Source: VRUE01 sp045805805 (GTDB lineage: Bacteria > Actinomycetota > Thermoleophilia > Solirubrobacterales > 70-9). From it: a stretch of DNA of 38,397 nt. The DNA lies in contig JBJMKO010000142.1 of assembly GCA_045805805.1 (NCBI GenBank), forward strand, positions 1 to 38,397. Reading direction: 5' to 3'. Below are positions 9,230 to 17,077 of the stretch, piece by piece (the stretch's first letter is position 1; every line of letters starts with the position of its first letter). The notes under the pieces were generated by a model. The model was not told where the DNA came from. It made no database searches and worked only from the letters and a program-made list of their open reading frames with translations. A program made the position numbers and the translations under genes.

Positions 9230-10486
9230 GTGCAACCTCCCCCCCGATCCCGAGCGGACGCTGGCGAGCGGCCGCTGCGCGTGCTGTACCTATGCTACCT
9301 CTCGCTCGAGGATCCGCTGGTGCACAGCCAGGTCGTCGCCTACCTCGCCGGGTTGGCCGAACGGGGGCACGTCGTCCACCTGATGACCTTCGAGGCGCGC
9401 CTCTCGCCACGGCGGTCCCGGCAATTCGCGGCGGAGCTCGACAGTCGCGGGATCGTCTGGCATCGTCGGCGCTACCACAAGCGGCCGTCGCTGCCCGCAA
9501 CTGCCTTCGACGTCCTCGCCGCCGGCCTCGCCGCCGCCCGCCTGGTGCGCCGCCACCGCCTCGAGGCGGTCCATGCCCGCAGCCACATGCCCGCGGCAAT
9601 GGGGCTGATCGCCGCCCGGCTCGCGCCCGCGCGGCTGATCTTCGACATCCGCGGCTTGATGGCGGAGGAGTACGTCGACGCAGGGAACTGGAAGCCGGGC
9701 GGAATGCCCTACCGGCTGACCCAGTGGGTGCAGCGAGCCGCGCTGCGCCGCGCCGACGGCGTCGTCACCCTGACCGAGGCCGTGCGCCCGCACCTCAGCG
9801 AGGCGAAGGCCGGGCCCGGCGCCACGTTAGTGATCCCCTGCTGCGCCGACGTCGAGCGGATCGCTGAGCGGTCGCCCGAGCGTGCCGCGACCCGCGCCGA
9901 GCTCGAGATCGGCGACCGGCCAACCATGGTGTACGTCGGCAAGTTCACCGGTTGGTACATGGAGCGGGAGATGGCCGACTTCGTCGCGGCGGCGAGGCGA
10001 GCCGAGCCCGAACTTCTCTTCCTGGTCGTCACCCAGGCCGATCCGGCGCCGATGCTGCGCGAGCTCGACCGCTGCGAAATCGGTCCGGCCGACTACCGTG
10101 TCCTGCGGGCCGAGCCGGGTGAGATAGGCCGCTACCTGGCCGCCGCGGACGTTGGCCTCTCCTTCGTCAGGCCCTGCTTCTCGAAGATCGCCTCGTCGCC
10201 GACCAAGATCGGCGAGTACCTGGCCGCGGGTCTGCCGATCGTCTCCACCGCGGGGATCGGGGACGTGGACGCGCTGCTGCGCGAAAACTCCGTCGGCGCA
10301 CTCGTCGAGGATCTCTCGAGCGCCGGATACGAGGTCGCGGCCACGACCGTGCGCCAGCTGCGCCAGGACCCGGCCGCGCGCCGGCGCTGCGCCACCGTCG
10401 CGCGCGAAAACCTCTCGCTGCGCGAGGTCGGCATTCCGCGCTACGACGCGCTCTACCGGCACATCGTCTCGATGGCGACAAAGTAG
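9230..10486 (+). CDS. Glycosyltransferase, GT4-like (GT-B fold)
   Basis: The recognisable protein begins with LRVLYLCYLSLEDP, so the GTG at 9230 (giving 418 residues) was chosen. The reading frame is open back to 8927, but that part overlaps the divergent gene antisense and is not protein-like. Domains: an N-terminal Rossmann half (HSQVVAYLAGLAERGHVV; FDIRGLMAEEY near residue 140) and a C-terminal half with MVYVGKFTGWY and SPTKIGEYLAAGLPIVST, the GT4 donor-binding loop. It resembles capsular transferases that build a branched or linear backbone. No ribosome-binding site precedes GTG 9230, so the start is uncertain. The sulfotransferase gene follows after 17 bp, suggesting one transcript. Confidence 0.85.
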   Translation: MQPPPRSRADAGERPLRVLYLCYLSLEDPLVHSQVVAYLAGLAERGHVVHLMTFEARLSPRRSRQFAAELDSRGIVWHRRRYHKRPSLPATAFDVLAAGLAAARLVRRHRLEAVHARSHMPAAMGLIAARLAPARLIFDIRGLMAEEYVDAGNWKPGGMPYRLTQWVQRAALRRADGVVTLTEAVRPHLSEAKAGPGATLVIPCCADVERIAERSPERAATRAELEIGDRPTMVYVGKFTGWYMEREMADFVAAARRAEPELLFLVVTQADPAPMLRELDRCEIGPADYRVLRAEPGEIGRYLAAADVGLSFVRPCFSKIASSPTKIGEYLAAGLPIVSTAGIGDVDALLRENSVGALVEDLSSAGYEVAATTVRQLRQDPAARRRCATVARENLSLREVGIPRYDALYRHIVSMATK

Positions 10487-10503
10487 ACTGGCCCGGCCAC
10501 GAG

Positions 10504-11388
10504 ATGGACAAGAACGTCGTCGTCATAGGGATGCATCGCAGTGGCACGTCGGCAGTGACGCAAGCGATCGGACTGCTCGGCTGCTCGCTCGGCGACACTG
10601 GAGACTTCACCCCGTCGAAACGCTGGAACCCAGAGGGCCACTGGGAGCACCAGCGCCTGATCGAACGCAACGAGATGATCCTCGAGCTGCAGGGCGGCAC
10701 CTGGTTCGCGCCGCCGCGGCTATCCGGAGACTGGGCGCAGCGGCGAAAGGCCCAGGCCATGCTTCCCCGGCTGCGCTCGGAGTTCGCCGAGATCTACCCG
10801 AAGGCAGGATGGGTGTGGAAGGACCCGCGGGCATGCCTCACGCTGCCCGTCTGGCTGAGTGCTTGGGACTCGGTGCCCGTGGCCCTGATGGCCTTCCGCC
10901 ACCCGCTGGCCGTGGCTAGGTCGCTCGCCGCCCGCAACGGCTTCTCCCTGCGCCACGGCCTGGCGCTCTGGGAGATCTACAACGCCCAGGCGCTCTGGAA
11001 CCTGCGCGACATGCCGACGGTGGTCCGCAGCTACGACAGCGCGCTCGAGGACCCCCCGCGCTTCGTCGCGGGGTTGAGGGAAGACCTTTCCCGGCACGGG
11101 GTCACCCTTGGCGGGTCGAGCCCTGCGGCGGCCGAAGCCCTGAAGCCGTCGCTGAGGCACAACACGGCAAACGTGGACGAGCTTGGCTCGCTCAGCGGGA
11201 GCCAGCGACGGCTGTGGGAGCTTCTGAACGCCCTGGCGGCGGGCGAGTCGCCGTCGCTCGGCGAGAGACCACCGAGGCAGCCCCTGGCTACGCGCCTCGC
11301 GCTGTTCGCGAAGGTCCCGGCGCAACGGCGCGCGGTGCTGGCCCGGGCGCGATTTCGCCCCGGGCTGGGCCGATCCTGGCGCCGGTAG
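10504..11388 (+). CDS. Sulfotransferase-family protein
   Basis: The 294-residue product has the sulfotransferase PAPS-binding signature near its start: VVVIGMHRSGTSAVTQ (residues 5-20) fits the 5'-phosphosulfate-binding loop, and MAFRHPLAVARSLAARNG (around residue 135) fits the 3'-phosphate-binding region with its conserved Arg and Ser. VWKDPRACLTLP also resembles conserved family text. The family transfers sulfate from PAPS to sugar hydroxyls or other acceptors. In this locus, with two glycosyltransferases nearby, sulfation of the exopolysaccharide is the simplest role (inference). The C-terminus ends in an Arg-rich helix. ATG 10504 has no strong ribosome-binding site; coupling to the upstream transferase 17 bp away is possible. 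Confidence 0.85.
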   Translation: MDKNVVVIGMHRSGTSAVTQAIGLLGCSLGDTGDFTPSKRWNPEGHWEHQRLIERNEMILELQGGTWFAPPRLSGDWAQRRKAQAMLPRLRSEFAEIYPKAGWVWKDPRACLTLPVWLSAWDSVPVALMAFRHPLAVARSLAARNGFSLRHGLALWEIYNAQALWNLRDMPTVVRSYDSALEDPPRFVAGLREDLSRHGVTLGGSSPAAAEALKPSLRHNTANVDELGSLSGSQRRLWELLNALAAGESPSLGERPPRQPLATRLALFAKVPAQRRAVLARARFRPGLGRSWRR

Positions 11389-11395
11389 GGCGATG

Positions 11396-12421
11396 TCAGC
11401 GCAGCTTGCCCGCCAGGTAGCGGCGGGCCGGAGGCGAGAGCAGCCGCCGGCCATAACGAAGAGCCAGAGGCGCCGCCATCAGCCGCACGCCGGGCCGGCC
11501 CTTGAGGGTGGCCTGGACGAGGATGTCGGCTCGCTGCAGGCCGGCGGCCCGGCGCACGTCTGCGACCGAGCCGGGCTCGCGCCGCAGGAATTCCCGCTCG
11601 ACGCGGTCGAGCCAGCGCAGCCCCTCGCGCAGGTCGCCCGGCCCGACCGTCCGGTCGATCCGGTTGACGAGGACCCGATGGGCGGCCGGCTCGGGGCACG
11701 CGCCGACCGTCCGATCGAGGTGGCGGGCGGCGCAGCGGACGAAGTTCTCCACCTGGACCTCCTCATGCCGCAGCGACACCCCCTGGGGATCGGCCCGCAC
11801 CGTCATCAGCGGCTCGTCGATACTGCAGAGCCGGGCCCCGCCGGCGAGCATGCGGGCGAACAGCTCGTAATCCTCGGTGTGCAGGCTGTCGGGCGACGTC
11901 CCGTACGGGTGCGCCCGCATCACCGAGGCTCTCGCGACGATGGTCACGTGGGCGAGTGGCGTCGCGAAGAGAGCCGTGAACCGCGCGCCCTCCGGGGTCA
12001 GGCAGCGGAGCGGGCGCGCTTTCAAGGGCTCGCCGCGACCGTCTACCAACGCGATCGCCGTGCCGACGACGTCGATGTCGGGGTGGCGCCGAAGCACCTC
12101 GACCTGGCGCTCGATTCGCCGTCTCGCCGAGACGTCGTCGGCGTCCATGCGCGCGATCAACTCTCCACGCGCCTCCGCGACGCCGCGGTTGAGCGTCGCG
12201 ATCAGGCCCAAGTTGCGGGCGTTGCGCAGTACGCGAACCCGCTCGTCGCGGGCAGCATAGGCCTCGAGGATCTCGAGGGTCCTGTCGTCGGAGGCGTCGT
12301 CGATCACCAGGATCTCGAGCTCGCCGTAGGTCTGGGCGAGCAACGAGTCGAGTGCCTCGCCGACGAAGCGCTCCGCGTCGAAGCAGGGGAGCAGGACGGA
12401 GACGAGCGGTCGCTCAGCCAC
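11396..12421 (-). CDS. Glycosyltransferase family 2
   Basis: The 341-residue product has a classic GT2 (GT-A fold) N-terminus: VSVLLPCFDAERFVGEALDS, then LEILVIDDASDDRT with the nucleotide-binding Asp residues, NLGLIATLNRG, and the DxD-type metal site ARMDADDVS near residue 95. The C-terminal third, after the GT-A core, is helical and basic. The enzyme is inverting and uses a nucleotide sugar. GTG 12421 overlaps the preceding gene's stop by 8 bp, so it is the last gene of a tightly packed five-gene operon running from 16102 to 11396. Seven bp separate its stop from the convergent sulfotransferase gene. Confidence 0.92.
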   Translation of the reverse strand: MAERPLVSVLLPCFDAERFVGEALDSLLAQTYGELEILVIDDASDDRTLEILEAYAARDERVRVLRNARNLGLIATLNRGVAEARGELIARMDADDVSARRRIERQVEVLRRHPDIDVVGTAIALVDGRGEPLKARPLRCLTPEGARFTALFATPLAHVTIVARASVMRAHPYGTSPDSLHTEDYELFARMLAGGARLCSIDEPLMTVRADPQGVSLRHEEVQVENFVRCAARHLDRTVGACPEPAAHRVLVNRIDRTVGPGDLREGLRWLDRVEREFLRREPGSVADVRRAAGLQRADILVQATLKGRPGVRLMAAPLALRYGRRLLSPPARRYLAGKLR

Positions 12422-13397
12422 GGCCCAGGGCGAGCTTCAAGGTATGCCTCAACATGGGGTTGCGCGGCCAGTTCCATGCCGCGGCGAGCAGCGCCGCCGC
12501 CCGGCGCGGCGCGCTCGTGCCGAACTGGAATTGCCACAGCCGGTAGTCCGAACGGCACTGGCGCCGCTCGCGGTCGCTGACCAGCGGGTAGCGCTCGCCG
12601 GCGTCGAGCGTCGCCGCGAGCCGCTCCAGCTCGCCGAACGGGGCGTCGTTGAAGCTGTAGGGCGAGATCGTCCGCAAGGGGACGTGGACGAGCTCTTCGT
12701 CGATCAGCTCGCGCTCGGGCGCGACGATCTCGTTCGCGTCGGCAAGCAGTAGATTCGACCTGGTCACCGGCGGGGGGGTGTGCCAGATACAGGTCTCCGT
12801 CAGGTCCTCGACGACGTTGAAGGGGGCGGGTGCGAGCCCGGCCCGGAAGAAGCGGTAGCTGTGCTCCGTGTGGCCCCAGCGCCGGTACTCGGCGAACAGC
12901 GGGTGCCACCCACCCACCCGGCGCAGCCCCTCGGCGGTAAAGAAGCTGAAGCAGGCGCTGCCGAAGGGGCCGTGCGCGACGGGGTGCCCGGCGACGATCG
13001 AGTGCTGCTCGTCTTTGCGAGCCATGCTCCGCGCGGAGAGAGAGAAGTGGTGGATGCCACTCGCCTGCGAGAGCTCGACGTGCAGTGGGAAGACGGTACC
13101 GTCGAGCAACTCGACATCGTCCTCGAGAAAGAAGTAATAGTCGAAGTCGGGAAAGCGCTCCAGCGCCCGGTTCTTCGAGATTCCCACCCCCTCTCGCTCC
13201 TGTGAGTGCAGAAGCGGAACCTGCCACTCTTCGCAGAACCGCCGCGTCTCCTCGTCGGGCCCGTCCAGCGCGACGAGCAGGCGGAAACGCGGATCGTTCG
13301 CGCAGAACCTGGCGAAGTGCGGCAAGTAACGTCGCAGGAAATTTGGGCGCTCGCATGTCGTGATGCACACCAGCGCGCGATAATCGGGCGGAGTCAC
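12414..13397 (-). CDS. GT-A-type glycosyltransferase (GT2-like)
   Basis: The 327-residue product starts at GTG 13397 with ALVCITTCERPNFLRRYLP, a GT-A nucleotide-binding opening. LLVALDGPDE follows, then the acidic metal-binding motif FFLEDDVELLDG (EDD in place of DxD) near residue 95, and GWHPLFAEYRRWGHTEHSYRF further on, where GHTEHS may hold catalytic or acceptor-site residues. It resembles GT2-like transferases but is more diverged than its downstream neighbour. The stop overlaps that neighbour's start, and 10 bp separate its start from the acyltransferase gene, so it lies inside the five-gene operon. Confidence 0.82.
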   Translation of the reverse strand: MTPPDYRALVCITTCERPNFLRRYLPHFARFCANDPRFRLLVALDGPDEETRRFCEEWQVPLLHSQEREGVGISKNRALERFPDFDYYFFLEDDVELLDGTVFPLHVELSQASGIHHFSLSARSMARKDEQHSIVAGHPVAHGPFGSACFSFFTAEGLRRVGGWHPLFAEYRRWGHTEHSYRFFRAGLAPAPFNVVEDLTETCIWHTPPPVTRSNLLLADANEIVAPERELIDEELVHVPLRTISPYSFNDAPFGELERLAATLDAGERYPLVSDRERRQCRSDYRLWQFQFGTSAPRRAAALLAAAWNWPRNPMLRHTLKLALGRG

Positions 13398-13407
13398 TCT
13401 ACCTGCA

Positions 13408-14145
13408 CTAAAGGTACTTGTCGATGAGCGCGGGTGTCAACGACTGCGTAAACAGCTCTTCCTTTTCCCGGATCTCGTCGGGACTCCACATCCACCACTC
13501 GGACGCCAGGAGCCGATCGACCGTGTCTTCGTCGAAGCGAGGACGCACCGATGCCGCCGGAGACCCTACAGCAACCGCGTACGGCGGCACGTCGCGGGAA
13601 ACCACCGAGCCGGTGCCGATTATCGCACCTGTACCGACACTCACTCCTGACACGATATGCACGCCGGCGCCGATCCAGACATCGTGCCCGATGCAAATCG
13701 GGCCCGAGCTGACGACCTCCCTCTCTATTGGAAGCCCAAGAACATTGCGGCCGATGTAATGGGTAGAGATCCGCGTCGGATCGTGACCGAACCCATGCAT
13801 GCTCACACCGCGGGCAATCGAGCAGAAGTTTCCAATTTCAATCGGATTTATCCGCGCTTCGACGTAGATGTCGGGTCCCCATAGCGATGAACCTTTTCCT
13901 ATCGTGATGGGACCGGTCAACAGTACCTGGTGTAGTCGAACATAGTCATCTACGCGCACGGGCCCATAGATACTCGACCCTCTAACATGTGCAAGCGGCG
14001 ATATCTCGGCTGCCGCGTCCACGCGGTTCGGACGACGTGCCGATCTCCGGGCGAAATCGAGAGTTCGCAGCTTGGCCTTCTTCATGAAGGACGATGAGGA
14101 CATCGGCGACTGCATTGTAATTGAGCCCGTATGGGCGCGATTCAA
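13408..14145 (-). CDS. Left-handed beta-helix (hexapeptide) O-acyltransferase, CatB/XAT-like
   Basis: The product has the hexapeptide-repeat pattern of left-handed beta-helix acyltransferases: ISPLAHVRGSSIYGPV, ITIGKGSSLWGP, IEIGNFCSIARGV, then ICIGHDVWIGAGVHIVSGV and VGTGAIIGTGSVVSRDVPP. The catalytic His is probably the one in MHGFGHDP. These trimeric enzymes transfer acetyl or longer acyl groups from acyl-CoA to sugar hydroxyl or amino groups. The longest form starts at TTG 14145, overlapping the upstream stop as TTGA; ATGs exist at codons 11, 15 and 21 but none has a ribosome-binding site, so coupling from TTG is plausible. GC is low for the window (34 of 60 bases in the line at 13441), suggesting acquisition. 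Confidence 0.85.
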   Translation of the reverse strand: MNRAHTGSITMQSPMSSSSFMKKAKLRTLDFARRSARRPNRVDAAAEISPLAHVRGSSIYGPVRVDDYVRLHQVLLTGPITIGKGSSLWGPDIYVEARINPIEIGNFCSIARGVSMHGFGHDPTRISTHYIGRNVLGLPIEREVVSSGPICIGHDVWIGAGVHIVSGVSVGTGAIIGTGSVVSRDVPPYAVAVGSPAASVRPRFDEDTVDRLLASEWWMWSPDEIREKEELFTQSLTPALIDKYL

Positions 14146-15401
14146 GGCCGACCCGCCGGGACCATGCCTTCGTGAAGAGCAAGGAGAGCATCCACGAAGC
14201 TGTTGTAGTTCGCTGTTGCGTCGAAGCGCTGCTGAAAAAAGGCACGCACGGCCGTGACTGCGAGCCGTCCGGGCTCCAGTGCCTTCTGCAGGGCGGCGGC
14301 GACCTCCGGCGGCGTCGCGTCCGGCGAGAGAAGAACGCCCGTCTTCTCGTTCACGATCTCCGGCACAGCGCCGACTCCACGCGCTACGACAGGAACGCCG
14401 TAGCTCTGCGCCTCCATCATCGACACGGGCAATCCCTCGGACGCGCTGAGCGAAAGGAGGGCATCGACGTGGTTGCCCTCGTAGAAGTCAAGAACTTCAC
14501 GGTTGTCGACCTGTCCGCGCAGCTCCCATTTGACCGTCTGGCCCTCCCCGTTCAGCAGGCGCGACGCCTCCTCGGCGACGCGTGAACGCTCGGGCCCGTC
14601 TCCGAAGTGGACCCAGCGAACCGGGCGGCGCAGCCTCGCAAGCACCTCCGGGACGAGATGCACGCACTTCTGAGCTTCAAGCCTTGCGCAGGTCACTACG
14701 AGCGGCGTGGCGCTTGTAGGCGCGGGACATGCATGCCCGGGGTCGCTCACACCCAATCGCTGAACGCTGACCTTCTCCTGCAGCTTGGGAATACGCTTGC
14801 CGAGGTACTCCCTGCCGAACTCCGAGACGGAGAAGATCGCGTCCAGCGCACGCGCCTTCACCTCGCGAAACGGGACGGTTCCTACGCTCCAACGCTCGTC
14901 ATACAAGTCGAACCCGTGAATGCGTGACACGGCTGTGCGAATGGTCCCGGATTCTCGCAAGAGGGCCAGCGCAAGGGTACTGTTCTCAAACCAGTAGTCG
15001 TAAAAGATGGCATCTGCCAGGCCGCGATCGCGCACGAAGCCGCTGAGCAAACGGTACTTGCGGACATTTCTGGCCAGGTTGTCCAGGTAGAACCTAGACG
15101 CTCGCAGATACGAGCCCAGGCTGGCTCCGGACCGCACCGTAGCGAGGAACACCGAGGTGGCCTCCGGCGAAACCAGCGCGCGCTGCCTCGCGCGACGTGA
15201 TGGTGTGTAGAACCAGTCCATCTCCACGAGCTCTACGTTGGCCGGCAGAGGCCGCGCGCGAGGCTCCCGATGCGAAGGCAGCACGTACACGCGGCGGAAG
15301 CGCTCCGCCAGCACCTCGATCTCAGTCTCGAGAAACGTCTCGGCTGCGTTGCCGAATGGATACGCGCTCGTAAGGAGGACCAGCTCCGATCCGCCGCTCA
15401 C
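14142..15401 (-). CDS. Glycosyltransferase, GT4-like
   Basis: The 419-residue GT-B enzyme opens with LVLLTSAYPFGNAAETFLETEI, a common N-terminus of capsular GT4 transferases. It has ISVSEFGREYLG-type text in the linker (AIFSVSEFGREY), VVTCARLEAQKC at the start of the second Rossmann domain, HFGDGPERSRV, and the E-x7-E donor loop SASEGLPVSMMEAQSYGVPVV near residue 330. It is a retaining transferase acting at the cytoplasmic membrane; the sugar is unknown. GTG 15401 overlaps the upstream stop as GTGA, and its stop overlaps the next gene's TTG, so it is embedded in the five-gene operon. Confidence 0.9.
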   Translation of the reverse strand: MSGGSELVLLTSAYPFGNAAETFLETEIEVLAERFRRVYVLPSHREPRARPLPANVELVEMDWFYTPSRRARQRALVSPEATSVFLATVRSGASLGSYLRASRFYLDNLARNVRKYRLLSGFVRDRGLADAIFYDYWFENSTLALALLRESGTIRTAVSRIHGFDLYDERWSVGTVPFREVKARALDAIFSVSEFGREYLGKRIPKLQEKVSVQRLGVSDPGHACPAPTSATPLVVTCARLEAQKCVHLVPEVLARLRRPVRWVHFGDGPERSRVAEEASRLLNGEGQTVKWELRGQVDNREVLDFYEGNHVDALLSLSASEGLPVSMMEAQSYGVPVVARGVGAVPEIVNEKTGVLLSPDATPPEVAAALQKALEPGRLAVTAVRAFFQQRFDATANYNSFVDALLALHEGMVPAGRP

Positions 15402-16102
15402 TTCACGAATCTCCGCAGTCGCCCGCCAATGCGCGCAACCAGCGATACGGGTCGTCGCGGAATCTCTGTGAACGCCTTGGGACCGGCGGACGGGCGCAAT
15501 ACGGCGACGACGTAGTCACCCTCGCGTACCCAGATCGAGTACGTGGCCAGATGGTCGATGTAAAGTCCATGAGGGTAGGTGTTAGACGATAGGCCGTCTA
15601 CGTGGACCGTTTCGTCGACGATCTGGAGTCGGTCCGGATGATGCTTGTGATTCCACTCCTGGTAGTGTGGACTGGGATAGTGCAGAAGTACGAAGCCGTC
15701 GGGCTTCACCCATGACGAGACTCGCGCGAATAGCGCATTGTGGCGCTCCAGCGGGATGTGCTCGATGACGTCTGGCAGCACAACGACGTCAAAACGTCCC
15801 TCCAGGTCCGTCTCCAGGGCGTCGCCGACCAGTAGATGCACGTTGTCGAGGGCGCTCAGGCGCTGCCGGGCGGACTCGATACTCACCGGACTCAGGTCCA
15901 TCGCCGTAACCGATCCGCCCGAGCTGAGCTTTTCGGCTAGAAGCCCTGTCAAAGTGCCTACGCCGCAGCCAAGCTCCAGCACAGAGTGACCGGGGCGCAT
16001 CCCGAACTTCTGCGCCCATTCGAGTATCGCTCGGTGACGCTTGTTGACACCGACAGCAGTCTGGCGCCCCGCGTACTCATCGTAGTAGCTCTTCACATCC
16101 AT
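15398..16102 (-). CDS. Class I SAM-dependent methyltransferase
   Basis: The 234-residue product has motif I VLELGCGVGTLTG near residue 45, the acidic end of strand 2 TAMDLSP, DALETD before strand 4, and VVVLPDVIEHIP with the UbiE/Coq3-like loop. It probably O- or N-methylates a sugar of the repeat unit. The His-rich stretch HYQEWNHKHHPDR may contribute to acceptor binding. ATG 16102 is preceded by GGAGAGG 8 nt upstream, the clearest ribosome-binding site in the operon. It is the first gene of the five-gene operon and is divergent from the FkbM-type gene. Confidence 0.88.
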   Translation of the reverse strand: MDVKSYYDEYAGRQTAVGVNKRHRAILEWAQKFGMRPGHSVLELGCGVGTLTGLLAEKLSSGGSVTAMDLSPVSIESARQRLSALDNVHLLVGDALETDLEGRFDVVVLPDVIEHIPLERHNALFARVSSWVKPDGFVLLHYPSPHYQEWNHKHHPDRLQIVDETVHVDGLSSNTYPHGLYIDHLATYSIWVREGDYVVAVLRPSAGPKAFTEIPRRPVSLVARIGGRLRRFVK

Positions 16103-16270
16103 TAAACGCGCCTCTCCGCCGCGACGGTAGTCTCGCGCGGACCGACGGATGGCTCAGCATACGGGATCGGGCACCGCCCATGGGCGCCGTGATAGGTGTG
16201 TCAAGGCGCTTCGATCCCCGCTTCGAATACGCTCTCGGGACCGTGATCTGGCGCGCCTGCGACGTCACCT

Positions 16271-16279
16271 GGGAAGAGG
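16271..16279 (+). promoter_or_regulatory. Ribosome-binding site deciding the FkbM gene start
   Basis: GGGAAGAGG ends 7 nt before GTG 16287. Upstream of it the open frame uses many codons ending in A or T and encodes an Arg-rich, non-family sequence, so the region 16103-16270 is treated as non-coding. Confidence 0.5.
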
Positions 16280-16286
16280 CCTTCTG

Positions 16287-17048
16287 GTGAGCGGCCGCCT
16301 CACCCATCTGGCGCGGCGGATAGGACGGCGGGCGCTGTCGTCTCGAAGGCTGCGGTTGGAGCGGAGGCCGAAGCCACTGCTACGGCGCCCCGAGGCAGAG
16401 TTGCGAATGAACCTCGACTTCGCTCTCGCGCAGCGAGTTGCGCTCGCCGGGGACTTTTACTTCGTGCAGATCGGGGCGTTCGACGGCCGCATGTTCGACC
16501 CAATCTTCCCCTGGGTCCAGGCCCACGGCTGGCGCGGTCTTCTTGTCGAGCCCCAACCTCGCTACTTCTCCGAGCTGGTTGAGAACTACCGCGGGGTCGA
16601 CGGCCTCGAGTTTCGCCGGATAGCGGTCGGCGTTCGCAACGAAACCAGGCCCTTCTACACAGTTGCCGACGGACCTGGCGTACCGCCCGGAACGGGGATG
16701 CTCGCCTCCTTCGACCGGGAGACGCTGCTTTCGCACCGCGAGTTCATCCCCGATCTCGACTCGCTTCTGCGTAGCGAAGACATCGAGTGCGTGGCGCTCA
16801 ACGATCTCCTCGCGGAAGTCGAGACGGACCACATCGATCTACTTCAGATAGATGTAGAGGGCTATGACCACGAACTGATCCGCATCCTCGACCTCGAACG
16901 TTTTGCGCCCTCGATCGTCCACTTCGAGCACCGGCATCTGACCCCCGGCCAACACGACGCGAGCATCGGCCGGCTGATCGACCATGGATACCGGGTCTGC
17001 CTGGAGAAGCACGACACCCTGGCCTACCGGCCGCCTGCCGAACCCTGA
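16287..17048 (+). CDS. FkbM-family methyltransferase
   Basis: The FkbM domain begins near MNLDFALAQRV and has FVQIGAFDGRMFDP (SAM-binding strand 1), GLLVEPQPRYFSELVENYR, and the family hallmark LLQIDVEGYDHELI followed by PSIVHFEHRHL. The family O-methylates sugars or polyketides using SAM. GTG 16287 (253 residues) was chosen on its ribosome-binding site; ATG 16149 is in frame and would add 46 Arg-rich residues with poor codon bias. A basic segment of ~35 residues precedes the domain even with the shorter start. The gene stands alone between the five-gene operon and the convergent ABC exporter, 29 bp away. Confidence 0.85.
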   Translation: MSGRLTHLARRIGRRALSSRRLRLERRPKPLLRRPEAELRMNLDFALAQRVALAGDFYFVQIGAFDGRMFDPIFPWVQAHGWRGLLVEPQPRYFSELVENYRGVDGLEFRRIAVGVRNETRPFYTVADGPGVPPGTGMLASFDRETLLSHREFIPDLDSLLRSEDIECVALNDLLAEVETDHIDLLQIDVEGYDHELIRILDLERFAPSIVHFEHRHLTPGQHDASIGRLIDHGYRVCLEKHDTLAYRPPAEP

Positions 17049-17077
17049 GGCCGGCAGCTCGCCAGGCCAAAGCAGCC

